Shown in pieces: positions 33,895 through 47,322 of a stretch of 64,000 nt of DNA; within the stretch, counting starts at the first letter, position 1, and each line of letters begins with the position of its first letter. The position numbers and the translations under genes are program-made. The DNA is from Arthonia radiata (Eukaryota; Ascomycota; Arthoniomycetes; Arthoniales; Arthoniaceae). Location of the stretch: the NCBI GenBank assembly GCA_002989075.1, contig PSQN01000011.1, forward strand, positions 248,001 through 312,000. The letters run 5' to 3'. The notes beneath the pieces were generated by a model that had not been told where the DNA came from, did no database searches, and saw only the letters and a program-made list of their open reading frames with translations.

Positions 33895-34400
33895 TGTTAG
33901 AAATTAACCAACTAGCTGGTTAGCCAGAACCCTCAGGGGCCCGGAGTATTGGACAGGTCCTACCAGCTGTCCCGGCCTAGAATAGAACAAGCCTTTTACC
34001 TAAAGGATCGGGCCTAGTAGCCCGGGCCTAGGACAAAAAGGAGCATTGCACGACCCGTCCTAGACAGCTGGCCCGTAGTCTAAGACAACACGGGATAGAC
34101 TGAGACTAACAGTTTTAGATAGACGGAATTACCGTCTTGTGCGGTAAGTTACGGGTTATCTGGCCCCTATCAAAAGAACAGATATCTAGTAAGTCCTGCA
34201 CGGGCCGCTAGACTTAGATATATAAGCTAGGATCCCTCTAGAGAATTCTAGCTAACAAGACAGACAACACAACAACAGCTTCTCTTTGTTACTGAGTATT
34301 GTACCTGTAACAAGCCTAAGTATTGCACTAGTCCCAAGCTAGTCTCGTCTTCCTACTCTTTGTAGTAGTATCTTTCTTCTTCCCTGCACCCTTTTTAACA
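33895..34400 (+). mobile_element. Copia-like solo LTR nested in Gypsy-1
   Basis: It is 506 bp, starts TGTTAGAAATTAACC and ends CTTTTTAACA, with a perfect 5-base target duplication ATATC on each side (33,890-33,894 and 34,401-34,405). It contains a promoter-like GATATATAAGCTAGG. No internal region is present, so it is a solo LTR left by recombination. The TGTTAGAAAT start is typical of Ty1/Copia LTRs; the superfamily call is inference. A truncated relative is at 58,831-59,256. Confidence 0.85.
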
Positions 34401-36011
34401 ATATCTAATCGATACGAAAGACGAGGCCGAATCTCTAGCGGTACTTAAAGAATTAGTAAAAGAAGCGAATACTAAAGATAAAGCTTTTAGTCGTATTTAT
34501 AAAGCCCTAGCTAAATATAAAGAAGACAATCTAATCGATAGAAACATTAAAGACTATTATTTACTACTATGCTCGAATGTTGATAAACTACTATTAATAC
34601 AAGAATGCTTAGTATTGTCTAATTTCTATATTACCGAAGCAATTAATAAGATACATTCTTTAATAAAAACAGAACATTTAGGAGTTAGAAACACAATTCG
34701 TTAGCTCGCTAGATACTACTAGTTTCTCTAACTGTTAAAAAAGATAAAGTAGTTTATCGACAATTACTATGTCTATAGAAGGGCCAAGCTAAGAAACGAG
34801 AAGCTAGTAGGGCTTCTTTAGCCGTTGCCGGCCTCCGAGAGGTCTAACTTAAACTATACTATAGATTTTATTACCGATCTACCGAAGTCTAGACTAAATA
34901 AAGACAATGCTATCTTAATGCTAATTAACAGATTAGCGAAGCTGAAAACATTCCTTCTCTGTAAGTTTAAACTTAGCGAAACGGATATCGAATCGATAGC
35001 AAACCTAATTTACTAGAACGTATAATATAAACGAGGACTCCTAAGGTCTCTAACGTCTAATTAGGATTTATAGTTTGCTAGCGTAGTTTAAAGACACTTA
35101 ATAAAGCGCTTAGAAGTAAATACTAAACTTGCAACCGCTTACTATCTCTAGACCGATAGCTAATCTAAGATCTCTTATCGAGGTATAGAGGTGTACCTAA
35201 AAATATTTGTAAATTACTATTAAGACGACTAGTACGATAAGCTTCCTGCGGCCGAGTTTGCAGCAAATACTACGGTATCTAAAATAACTAAAATGTTACT
35301 ATTTAGTATAACCTACGGATACGAACTCTGAATAAGCTTCGAACCTACAACGGAACCCGTTAATTAGGACTAAACTACCTACAAGAGGGTTTAATTGGAC
35401 AAAGTAGAGGCTGTAAGCAACCGTTTCTAGAAATTATAGAAAGAAGGGAAATTGAATATAGAATAAGCTTAACTTAAGATAACGAAGCAGGCCAATAAAC
35501 AGAGGTCTAATATAACCTTTGAAGTTAGAGACAAAGTATAGCTATTAACTAAGAACATTCGAACGAAGCGACTATCAAAGAAGCTAGATTATAAGTATAT
35601 CGAACTATACGCAATTACGTACCGCCGAAAAAATACCTATATACTAGATCTTCTAGATTTAATAGAAATCTATAAAATATTTAATTTCTCGATGTTATTA
35701 AGAGACTCTAACGAGCCTTTAGAAGGCTAAGAGTACTTTAATCTAGAGCCTATTGTAATTAACAATAACAACGAATAGGTCGTTAAAGATATTATTGACG
35801 TACAGAAAAGTCGAAAACGAATCTAGGCCCGCGTAAAATAGTACGGCTACAACGAAGACTAGAAATAGTACCCAATTAAAGACTTTAAACACGCTTAGAA
35901 TCTACTAAAGAGCTTTTACGAGAAATATCCGAGCAAGCTAAGATTCAGGTAGTTGAAACCCTCTGTTATCTCGCCGATTAAGGGCAACTAGCTTCTCGAA
36001 GGGAGGAATAG

Positions 36012-36285
36012 TGTTACGGAACTGCCTTAGATCAACCAACTACCGCCTTTGAAAGCTGTTAATACGCCTGCTGTATTGGGAAGACTGTTCTTTGCTACCA
36101 ATTAATTGCTAGTTTACCTTCTCCTAGCTTTACCTCCGGTTACCTAGGCAAAAGGTAAAGACTTAGCAAACCGCTCCAACTAACTAAATAGTAGTTCTGG
36201 TTTTCTAGATAGTTGTTCTGTAGCTTTAGAATTCTATCTGTTCCTCTGTATAGTTAATAAGTTGTTCTCGATATCGCCCGTAACA
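36012..36285 (+). repeat. Gypsy-1 3' LTR
   Basis: 274 bp. It starts TGTTACGGAACTG, ends CGCCCGTAACA, and is followed by ATTTA. Confidence 0.92.
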
Positions 36286-38159
36286 ATTTATATAGCTAGA
36301 CTCTAAACTATAGATTTTCTTTCGACCCGCCCTTCTTATATCTACGCAAGCGTAGCGCTTACAATAGATCTACTACTTACTGTATAAAGTTAGAAAAAGC
36401 GATCGAGCTCTATTCCGCTCTTAGCTTAACTACTTAACGACTAACGCTAGGCGTACTACTACGAGTATATATCTTACACATTATAGCCTGTTAACAGCGT
36501 TCTTTTACCTTTACCGGTAATTCCGCCTATTAAGTTACCGCTATAAGTTATGTCCGCCAAACATACGAGTAGTTGTACGCTTAAGTTATCGCTACTTAAA
36601 TTTATCTACTGTACAAATATTCTTAGCCGGGCTCTCTTAAGCACCGCAATCGGTACAGTACCTATTTCGAGTAATAAACCCTGTAGTTTTAGCCGGCTAT
36701 TAGCCGCTTTAAACAGCGTTAGGCTATTATTTACGTACTACGCCTTTCTCTGTTAATAAACGATTAGCAGCTAAGACGACGCAGCCTCTATAGTATCTAC
36801 TACCGTAAATATACGCCTTTACTCGCTGCCCTTGGTCCGTTAATATATAAAAGTAGAAGGAGACAAGCAAAATTCTAGTCGGACCCAGCGTTTAGAGCTT
36901 AGAGACATAGGTGATTCTATTAATATACTGCAACAGATAGAGGCGCAACCGCCGGAGTTATAGATCCGCGCGAATTATTATTACGTTTATCTATAAGTAC
37001 TAATCGCGTGCTAATTTAAGCAATTAGGCCGGTTGTAGAGACTAGCGTTAGGCAGGTATCAACTATCGTAATCGTCGCTAGGCAGTAGTACGCTATTATA
37101 GGTTAAAGCGACTGTCTAGAGCTGTTTAGCCAACCAACCTATTAGTATCTCGAGAGGTCTAGTACTACTTCTACTGTACTATATTATTTATTAACCGTAG
37201 CGTCTCCTCTTAGATCTACTTTATTTATTTCTTCCGTAAAATTGGCTCTCTCTCTACAATAGCGGCCTTCTCTACATTTATTTTCTATACTAGTTTATCT
37301 CTAAAGACATCTTAGCTTTAGCGACTATAAGAGACTATAATTAATAACTCTCGTACGATATATTAATTCTGCGAATCGATATCGCTATAAGGCAAGATTT
37401 GTAGAGGAAACGTTAATATAAGCAAAAGTAAAACTGTATGTAGCTGTATATATACTACGTCTCTAGATATACAAGGTAAGTATAATTTTAGACACTAATT
37501 TAGTTAGCTATCTCTAACAGCATTTAGAGAACTTATAGACGATTCTCGATAATAAATCTAATAATAAATCTCTACTGTCGCTAGAAGAGCTTTTAAGCCT
37601 AAGTACGTCTTTAAATACGGCTGCGATAGCGGAGTAGAAGCTTATATACTACTCGCTGCAAGATTCTGCTTAGAGCTATTACTTAGACTTTTTTAAACTA
37701 GTAGACAATAGCACTAGACTAGAAAGTTCGGCTACCCTTATACTAGCGGCTAAGCCCGCTACAAGTAAAAAGACTCTAAAGACGACCGACAACAACCTTC
37801 TAGCCTTAGGAGACTAGATTGCTTGTCCGTACCTTTAAACCGCAAGCTCTCTAAAACTCGTAGGAATAGCTATAAAGACAAGTAGCGAATACTCTTATTA
37901 AGATACTCGCACCTCTAGTTAATATATAGATATTAATATAGTTATAGCGTAGAATTAGCTAGCTTAAGGTCTTAAGAAAACTCTAGATTAAGATTTATTA
38001 CGCTTTTAAGCCAATAAAGAGCGCAACCAAGAGAAGAATGCCTCTAGAATACAAAATATATATAGAGATACTAAGACTAGCAAAGGCGAAGGTAAAAGTA
38101 GTTATAACGACTAGTATATTGACTTATACAATAGTAGCGAGAGAATTGTATAGAGTAAT
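36286..38159. repeat. Unclassified old repeat, middle part, cut by Gypsy-A2
   Basis: This follows directly from 22,141-22,427 once Gypsy-1 is discounted and continues past Gypsy-A2 at 45,487. It is heavily RIP-mutated. Short coding-like stretches appear on the plus strand (for example 36,550-36,756), but no domain is recognisable. It lacks visible gypsy gag or pol signatures. Confidence 0.45.
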
Positions 38160-38621
38160 TGTAACGCCGGTCGCTAAGAGAACCGAACTAAGGCTTACTT
38201 GCCTTGTATACTTGTTAATCTTAGTAAGGGGTATCTTGTATGCTAGAGACTAAAAGATAGAAGAGGCGAGATAAATTATAAAGAGTAAAAGAAGCTTAAC
38301 TAAAGTAGATAGAAGATAAAGTACGTTACTTAAATATAGTTAAGAAACTTATATTTAAATATTAAGTTAATAAACTAAAGTCTATCTTAAGGTCGGCTAT
38401 TAGTTTAGCTATATAGTTTAAGGTATATAAAGAAGTTCCTCTATGTTTATTAATTTAATAATATTTATATCGGATTTATAAGGAATATAGGCCTTTATAG
38501 CTGTCTTATTCGATAATACCTACAGTAGGTTTATAGAAAATAATATTAGTAGGGCTAAGATAACTAGCGGTAGTTAATACTTAAACGTACGCTAAGCCGT
38601 CTAAGGCTAGTATTTGTAATA
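38160..38621 (-). repeat. Gypsy-A2 3' LTR
   Basis: It starts TGTAACGCCGGTCG, the complement of the Gypsy-A LTR end, and is preceded by GTAAT. Confidence 0.9.
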
Positions 38622-38999
38622 TAATTCCCCCTCTTTTAGTTAAATTGTTCTCGATTAACCCTTAGCTCGTTAAATATCTATAAGTTGCGTATCGTTTCTC
38701 CTTCTGTAACTAATCTGTAAGTCGCTATACCTCGCATAAAGTCTGTTACTACGGGTTCTAACAAAAAGTATAGCTAATACCTACTAATTGAAGCTTATAG
38801 TATCGAAATACCTTCTTGTTCTAAATATATATCGATCAAGAAGAGGTATATAGTTTAGTTTAGAAAAATAACGTATTTAGTATATACTTAGAATAAGAAG
38901 AGTTATAATTTACGGGTATTAATAGTAAATAGTATATCTAGTTATTGTTTCTTCTATAATACTTAGAACTAACGTAGTTGCAGTACGTTCGATTTATTC

Positions 39000-39230
39000 T
39001 TAATATTTCTTTTAGTCGGCTGTCCTTTAGTATATAAAGCGCTAATTATATACGTTAAAGGCTTAAATAGCAGCTTTAATTGCGGCTATATAGCGTAACC
39101 GATTTAAGGTCTAAAAGTTAAAAGAGAAGGTTAAGAAGACTTGTACTCGAACGGTATTAAAGCTAGCTCGAAACAAATTGTTAAAGTAAGAGGAGTTAGC
39201 TACATTAATAGCTAGCGGCAATATATTTAA
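39000..39230 (+). other. Antisense coiled-coil coding remnant in Gypsy-A2
   Basis: This is antisense to the Gypsy-A2 pol. The plus strand gives IAALIAAI, KLKEKVKKT and KLARNKLLK in the same order as the minus strand of Gypsy-A1. Keeping the amino-acid pattern through independent RIP damage argues that the frame was once coding. Confidence 0.55.
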
Positions 39231-42200
39231 ATACTCGAGCAGATTATTTATCAATTTTTAAGGTAATCCTTATTCGAAGTTAAGTAGTAGTTCTATAACG
39301 TAATAAACTAGTTTACTTAAAGGTAATCTAAATACTAGTAGCGCGCATTAGATAGTAGATTAGAACGTTAGTACTATTATAACTAAATAACATTTTAGTT
39401 CTAATATTGTCGAATAGTATCTTTATAGTTAATTGGGTTTTATTTTAATTCTTACTAGTTTTTATATTTAGAGTATTCTTTCTATTTAATAAGATATTGA
39501 TGTTTGCCTTGGTATTGTTTATAAGCTCGAATTATTTTAACTTTATACTCGGGTTTCTAGTTATCTAAAAGGATCTCTAGGTTGAATTGTTCTACTTTCT
39601 AAGAATAGGCTAGTTTTAATAGCGCTACATAGAATATAGGATATATTCTTATTATCTTTAGAAGTTTAAGTTTAAATATTATAAATTCTAATTGCTGTAA
39701 GATTTTAAACGGTTCTGTCTTAGTATAGTCGAGTTTTTTGCTTAGTCTAATAGTTTTTAAGTTTCTTATAAGTAAGTAAGCTCTTTCTCCTTCTTTTATG
39801 CTTGTATTTAGAGTTATTCTTAACTTATTATACTATTTTCTAGTTCGTTCGTTAATAAACTCGCTGTTAGACTTTAACTACTAATACAGAGTTTTTATGC
39901 TTATAGCTATTCGTATAGCTATTTTATTTTTTATAGTATTCTATAGTTATCTGCTTTAAAAAGGGTAGTAGCTATATAACGTATAGAACAGAGTTATTTT
40001 TATTATATCGTTCTTTGTATTATTATACACGGCTTGCGTAACTAATAGTAACTGTATCTAGTCGTTTTACTAGTAATTAATATATACTCAAAGATACTGT
40101 TTTAGTGTTTAATTTGTTCTTTCTGTTTATTTATCGGTCTATAAATAGAATAAGATAGATATCTTCTGTTTTGTTTCTAATTGTTATATTAAGGATATTT
40201 AAAATTGTAAGACAAATTTTTAGTCTCTGTTAAAAACAATTCTTTATAGTTAACTATAGTTAGCTAGAATAATCTAAAGGAATATATATACTAATTATTC
40301 TAAATTGTTAGCTTCCTTATAAAATATAAAGTACGCGTATTTAGTTAGTTTATCGTATATAACTAGGATAACGTTGTAAGCTACCTTTATAAGTAAATTC
40401 TTAGAGATTAGTAACTTAGTAATAAAGTTTAGTAAGACCGTATACTATAGTCTTTTAGGTATCTTTAGTAGTTATAGTTTACTATATAGTAAATGTCTTA
40501 GATGCTTAGTTCTTACGTATACGTTATATTCTTAAATATAATTCTTAACGTAATGTTAGATTCTCGGGGTATAGTAGATTCTAGTAATCTTTTTAATAGT
40601 ATTATCGATATCTTTATATTCTTTTATTAAGTTATCGTAAAAGTTACTAATAATATGTCGGATTAGATTCCTTAGAACATAAATCTTGCCTTAGAATTTA
40701 TAATAGCCTTTATTGTTCTTAATTAGTTCTAAGTATCGTTTCTTGTTTTTCTAGTAGATCTTAGAGTCGTTTAAAATATTTAGAATTCGGCTGTCTAGTT
40801 TAATAATAAATTTAGTTGTTATAGCTAATTAATTGTATTTAATCTTATTATTATATTCTTAGAATATTGCGTACTTAACGTGTTTCTTGTTATTAAGGTA
40901 ATTTGAACGTCGGCTTAGAGCGTCGGCTCTATCGTTCTTAGAACCCTTCTTATAGATAATAATAAAATTGTATAGAGCTATAGTCTTTAACTATCTAACT
41001 TATTTACAGTTAAGTTTCTTTATTGTTATAAAGTAAGTTAAGTTCTTATAGTTTATATATACTATAATTATATAGTTTACTTCTTTTAAGTAAGCTCGCT
41101 ATATCTCGAATACTGCTATAATAGCTAAAAGCTCTTTATTGTAAATATTGTAGTTCTATTCTATAGATAATATTTTTCTTAAGTAGAAGGCTACTAGTCT
41201 AAGCTTTCTTTCCTTATTGTTTTAACTTATATATACTCTAATTGTATAGTCTAACGCGTCTGTTTCTATAATAATTAGTAGATTAGAGTTAAATATTGCT
41301 AATATAGATTCAATCTTAAAAGCTTTTTTAAGCTCTTTAAATACTAATTGTTCTTTTTACGTCTAAAAGAATTCTATCGATTATTTTATTTATTAAGACA
41401 GCGATGCTATAATTCGGCTAAAGTTAGATATCTATTACCTATAATAGTTAGCAAAACTAAGAAATTGTTGCAATTGTTTTATATTTTTTAGTATAGCCTA
41501 AGTTAGAACAGATTAAATCTTTAAATCTTCTATTTAAAGACTGTACTCGGTAATTATAAATCTAAGAAATTCGACGGATTGTTAATAGAACTAGGTTTTC
41601 TTAATATTAATTCTTAAATTGGTACGCGCTAATCTTTCTAATACCTTCTTAATATGTTTCTTATATTCTTCGAGTATACAGCTATATACTAGAATATTGT
41701 CTAAATAAGTAGTTATAAATATATCTAGATAATTACTAAGTGTGTTATTAATTAGTTTCTAAAATAATACTAATACGTTTATTAGCTTAAAAAGTATAAC
41801 GCAATACTTAAAAAGTCTGTATCTAGTATAGAAGGCTGTTTTCTATTCTTTACCTTTCTTTATACAGATTAGATTATAAACTCTTTGTAGGTAAACTTAG
41901 TAAACTACTGCGCGTCGTACAGTCGATCTGTAATTTTATTAATACGTGGTAGCGGATATCGGTTCTTAATAGTTACTCTATTTAGTTATCTACAATTTAC
42001 GTAAAGTTGTAGTTTACTATTCTTCTTTAGTACGAAGAGTATTAAGTATCTAGCTAATAATATTAACTTTTAAATAAATCCTTTCTTAAGGTTTTTATTA
42101 AGATAGTCGCGGAGGGCTTAATTTTTTGCTTCTAATAAAGAGTATATTAAATTAAACGTTGGCGTTTTACCTTCTTATAAAGGTATTGTATAATCTTACA

Positions 42201-45020
42201 ATTTATGTTCTAAAAGAGCTAAGACCGGCTTAACTTTCTTAAATAGATATTAAAATTGATTGTATTTTTCAGGTATTTTAGTAATTAACTAATTTCCTGT
42301 CGTTATATAGAATTGTTAACGTACAGTTATCTCTTATTTATACTTACGTATAGTTAGCTATAGACGAGATACTATATTAAACTTCTCTTACAGAATATAT
42401 AAGTGTTAGAGTATAGTAGTGCTAGCCCGTATAAGTTTCTTATCGCGCTTCTTATTCTTACTACTAAAAATAGCTTATAGAGTATTTATTCTGTAGAACA
42501 ACTCTTGTTTAGAGTACTTATACTTAGTAAAGAGGAGTTTCTTAGTTCTTTAATTTACTTTTAGGTTATATTGTTATAACTAAGGTATATCTAGTACTAC
42601 GTAGTGCTAGTTAATATTTACAATATTATAAGTAATTTCTTCCTAATAGTTTCTAATTATTATATCTATTAGTAAAGTCTTATAGTCGACTCTTTCCTCT
42701 ACCTCTTAAAATTTAGACAGTATATAGAGTAATTTCTTTTTTTGTGTTTATATTTTATACTCCTTAACGCAGCGTATTAAAATAAAGTTGCCTGTTGCAT
42801 CTAAATTAATTATAATTTTAATGTTTCTATAGTTTATTGTTACTTAAGTATGTAAATATGTTCTATAGATAGCTAAGCTCGCGTAGAGTTAAACTTTTAA
42901 AGGGTTTAACCGTTAGACGGGTCGGTACTACTACTCTTGAAGTAGTTAATCTAGTCTTTTTCCTACTAATTATATACGTTCTAGAGTATTCTAAGTACTA
43001 GAACCTATTATTAGTTAATTTACTATAAGAATTTCTGTATAAGGTGTTCTAATACTACCTTTATTATAACGTCTAGTTTATTGTTTACGATTTCTACTTT
43101 AATTATATAACTATTACTAGTTAGAACTTATTGTATTTATAGGTTGTATATTGTTAGTCAAAGATATTAATACTAACTACGCAATTTTAAATTCCTAATA
43201 AGGTAGTTTACTAGTCGTTATAAGTATAAATAAATATATCTTAGAATATTGTTAATGTCTCTATTAGCGCTTAACTTTCCTTTGTAGAAGGTTAACTAAC
43301 AAAGTCTCTATATTATTTCTTTTCAACGAATTAGAGTTTATTCTTTCTAATTAGTATCGTTCTCGAGAAAGGATTCCGTATCATTAGAATCTATATTTTT
43401 GTCTTTAAGTTGTTATTTTACTTATAACGTATCGTAGATACTATCTTACTTAGCTCTTATAGTCTATTCTTCCTTAAATTCTCTATAAGTCTCTAGATAA
43501 GGTAATCTAGATTGTTCTCGAGTAAGATCTAGTTTTTATATTAAATCTTATTTTAGAAATATTAGTTTCTTCGGCTACTATCCTAATTCTAGTTTATCGG
43601 ATTTATAGATTGTATAATTATTGTTATAATACGCGGTCTAGAATAGTATTTTATATAGTATAACGGTATCTTATATTTACTACCTCGGAATAATAAGGTT
43701 AACATTATTTTGATCCTGTAGATTTTATTATTCTTTATTTTATTTATTGTTCCTTTGTTTCTTTCTATAACTTACTATCTGTATTCTAGTTTTTATATAA
43801 ATTAAATAAGTTTAGTTCGTTGTACTTCTCGTTGAAAGTAACCTAGTAAGTATCTTTTAAGTTATAGAAGATACTTTAGTAGATGTTCTTCTGCTTCTTA
43901 GTTAGTTTGGTAACGTACTTATACTAGTTCTAGTTAATCTTTAATAGAAGCCCTAATTCTTAAAAGAGACGACTCTTAGTTAAGTCTATATATTAGCGGT
44001 CGAAGAAGGCTGCTAGCAATTTTATCGCCTTATTGCGGCCGTTGTCTCTCTATATCTAGCTAGTTATATTAAACTATTATTACGGAGAGCAGGGCTTTTA
44101 AGATCGCTTATTGTATTTATTTTGTTTTATACTATTAAACTATTATTTCTTAGAACAATATTTCTTAACTTAATGTCTTAGTTTTCTATAATATAAGTAT
44201 AGCTTGTTCTTTATTCTATATTCTCTTTTCTAGTTGTTTAGTTTCCCTTAAAGCTTAGTAAAATCTAACTCTATTAGATTGCCTTAATCTTATTGTAAGT
44301 TTACTCGATTCTTTGTTCTATAAAATCTGTTAGTAGAATTACTCTTCTTTTTTGTCTATCTTTTAAAGTTACTGTTATTAATCTTCTTTACTCGTTATAT
44401 AAAGTTATTAAGATTATTAAACTTCTCTCTATAGATATAAATTATTTTCTTAATATAATTCTTAAGTTCTTTATAAAAGGTCTTAATAAGAGGTTTCTTG
44501 TTCTATCCTATTTAATTAGCATACTATATAAATTCGGCGGCGTATCTGCTTGCTGGTTCTATTTACTTAAGGTTTTTAAGCTTTCTAATAGCAATACGTC
44601 TAGCGTTAGTCTATTTAAAGATTTTATAAAGCTTTTTCTAAAAGAAGACGAAGCTAGTAAAGAACTTATTGGTATTCTTACGCCTACTCTTTATTAGAGT
44701 AAATAAAAAATCGTTGAGATAGTACTCGACCTACTTGTAAGTATCTCTGTTTATATAAAAGATAGCGAATAGAACTATAGTAGTGTTATTTAAAAACTAG
44801 TCTTTATAAGTTTTAAAGTATATAGCTAGGCGTATTAAAAATAAAGTAACTTTAAAATATTTATTTAAGAAGCTTTTTCCTATCTTAGTGTTAAGGTTTA
44901 ATTTTTACTCGTACTAGCTATTCTGTTAGCTAACCTATTTGTAGCGTTGCGGCTGTTGAATACTAAAGTAGTAGATATAATTAATCTACTTTCTCTACTT
45001 TTATAGCGAGTCTATTAAAG

Positions 45021-45481
45021 TATAACGCCGGTCGTTAAGAAGACTAAACTAAGGCTTACTTATTTTATATACTTATTAACCTTAGTAAGGGGTGTCTTGT
45101 ATGCTAGAGACTAAAAGGCAGGAGAGGCGAGATAGATTATAAAGAGTAAGAAAAACTTTACTAAAGTAGATAAAAGGTAAAGTATATTATCTAAATATAG
45201 TTAAGAAACTTATATTTAAATATTAAGTTAACAGACTAAAGTTTATTCTAAGGTTAGCTATTAGTCTAGCTATATAGTCTAAGGTACATAAGGAAGTTCT
45301 CTATGTTCGTTAATCCGATAATGCCTATATTGGGTTTATAGAGAATATAGACCTTTATAGCCGTCTTGTTCAATAATACCTATAGCGGGTTTATAGGGAA
45401 TAATACTGATAGGGCTGAGATAACTAGCGGTAGTTAATACTTAAACGTACGCTAAGCTGTCTAGGGCTGGTGCCCGTAACA
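45021..45481 (-). repeat. Gypsy-A2 5' LTR
   Basis: It ends GGCTGGTGCCCGTAACA, the complement of the Gypsy-A LTR start, and is followed by GTAAT. Confidence 0.9.
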
Positions 45482-47322
45482 GTAATATAACCGAGGAAAG
45501 CGAATTCAAAGATAATTATAGTAGCGAAGTAGACAGAAATACTATTTACGAGGCTAGCGAACAGAAAGAAAAGGTAGGCTGTCTAATTCTAAATATAGAC
45601 AAGCAGCGAAGCGTACGCTATCGCTTGTCGATAGCTATATTTACGAATAGCACCAAAGCCGCCCGTCTACGCTAGTCTTTATTACTATACCCAATATATT
45701 CTTTAATTAATAGCTCTAAGCATCGTACCTAAATTATACTTAAACGACAGCCGATTTAGAGCTTCGTCGAACACATTAATAAAAGCTTAGCTAAATTTAG
45801 AATTATCTTTAATATTAATAGGCTTCCGTTAATACTCGCGTCTTTCTAATATACAATATAGCTTCTGTTATTGTAGTCGAACGCGTCTTTAAAAGCGAAA
45901 TTGCGCGGATAAAAGTAAGTTAAATATACCGAAAAGGATAACAAAGCACTTCTCTATCTATACGACAGGCAAAAGCTCTTCTTTAATAAGATCTAGTGTT
46001 AGTTCTTTTTAGAGCGTATTAGAGCTGCGCTTTAAGTTTATTACAGTTAAATAAAGACTAATATAGCAACCGTAAAGAAAAGATATAATAGATATTAATT
46101 ATAATAGACGACACTGCGTATATACAGAATACCTAAATAGTAAGCAAATGTCTTATTCCTCGAACGGCACTAACCGTACCTCAAGATCTAATTTTTAGCC
46201 TATACCGATAGACGCTAAAACAATGTTTTCGCTGTAGTCTTTACGTTATTTAAGATATAGAGGGGTTTACTTTTTAGTACGGGCTTGTTACTAAGAGCGT
46301 AAACTATTCTAAGCAATTACCTACTCTTATCGTAGCGCAGGCATTTTAAAGATTTATCTTATATATCTAATACTTAATACTTCAATTAAAAGATGTCGTA
46401 AAAGCTTTTAAAAGTTTCTAAGACTGCAGCTTAGCGCGGTCTATATAACTTTCGACTGTCTGTATATAGAGAAGTTTGTAATATTTCTTATTTAGCTTCT
46501 CTAAACGTTATATTAGATTAATATTACCATACAAGATAGCTATAATCCTACTAAAACGTTAAACTACCTCTAGTTAATAGTCTTTATAAGATATTCTCGA
46601 GGTTCTAGGGCTAAGATTGTACAAAGTTATATTATATTCGAGATAGCGAGCGTACTGTTAGTATCTCAATAGCCTCGAGGCGTAGCGTATCTTCTCTTAC
46701 CCTAGTTCTTTATATCCCTACTAATATCTTATACGCGCAAAAGAGGGTAAGGTATATAAATAACGATAACGAGTCGCTACTTTGTCTATAGGAGAAGTAG
46801 AAACTCGCTTAGAAGGAGACCTAGCAACATTACTTTCTAGCGTAATTGCGGCTACGCTATAGGTTTACTATAGTATAATTATTAACGGAGCGAAGATAAA
46901 GTAAGTAAAGAGACGGCGCTAGCGTTACAAATAACAGAGGAAAGATTTAAATATTAAGAGATTTTTTATAAAAGAAGACTTATCTTATTAGCCGCAGCTC
47001 TATATATACTAAGCGTGTTAGTCTAGTACAAACTATACTCTAATTCTTATACTATTCTTTTCTAATGTTCTTTCTAAGTATATCTAAGTAATACTCGATC
47101 TCTAGTATATATCTTACTTCCTCCTTATTGCTAATCTTAAAGCGGTTAGTAGCTTACTTTCTCTTCTTATCGTTAATTCTATCTTTTAATTATATAACCT
47201 CTCTACTCTTACTATAATATATTAACGTAACAAGTAAATACAATAAATACTACTAATATTGCAACGTAAGCCATAAATACTATATCTTTAGGTATTAATA
47301 GCCCTAATATCTCTAAACTTGT
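45482..47322. repeat. Unclassified old repeat, right part, up to truncated Gypsy-B
   Basis: It continues the sequence interrupted at 38,159. Coding-like text on the plus strand is present (for example around 45,700-46,900), but no domain could be named, and I see no gypsy signature. It ends where Gypsy-B sequence begins inside its RT region, without a visible LTR or target duplication. Confidence 0.4.

Larger units (their letters stand above)
22428..36285 (+). mobile_element. Gypsy-1: Ty3/Gypsy LTR retrotransposon, chromodomain type, broken, carrying two nested insertions
   Basis: Its LTRs are 22,428-22,701 and 36,012-36,285, both 274 bp, starting TGTTACGG and ending in the complementary CCGTAACA form. 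The 5-base flanks are ATTTG and ATTTA, a target duplication with one RIP-type difference. A purine tract (GAAGGGAGGAATAG) precedes the right LTR. Order: gag with zinc-knuckle-like box near 23,988-24,030, protease region, reverse transcriptase about 25,240-25,860 with a YLDD box, RNase H about 33,280-33,830, integrase about 34,650-35,350, chromodomain-like tail about 35,770-35,950. Gypsy-A1 lies between RT and RNase H, and a Copia-like solo LTR lies between RNase H and integrase. It is a fossil with dozens of breaks. LTR differences seen are transitions; it is older than both insertions. Confidence 0.9.
38160..45481 (-). mobile_element. Gypsy-A2: second copy of the Gypsy-A family, reverse orientation, broken
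   Basis: The target duplication GTAAT is present on both sides (38,155-38,159 and 45,482-45,486). The LTRs are about 462 bp (38,160-38,621, the 3' LTR) and 461 bp (45,021-45,481, the 5' LTR), reverse complements of the 472-bp Gypsy-A1 LTRs. Inside, in reverse order: the extra reverse-strand segment (about 38,640-39,420), chromodomain-like tail about 39,440-39,550, integrase about 39,900-40,700, RNase H about 40,950-41,380, reverse transcriptase about 41,560-42,180, and gag zinc knuckle about 44,160-44,210. It is more A+T-rich than Gypsy-A1, so probably hit harder by RIP. It is dead, with many tens of breaks. Confidence 0.92.
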
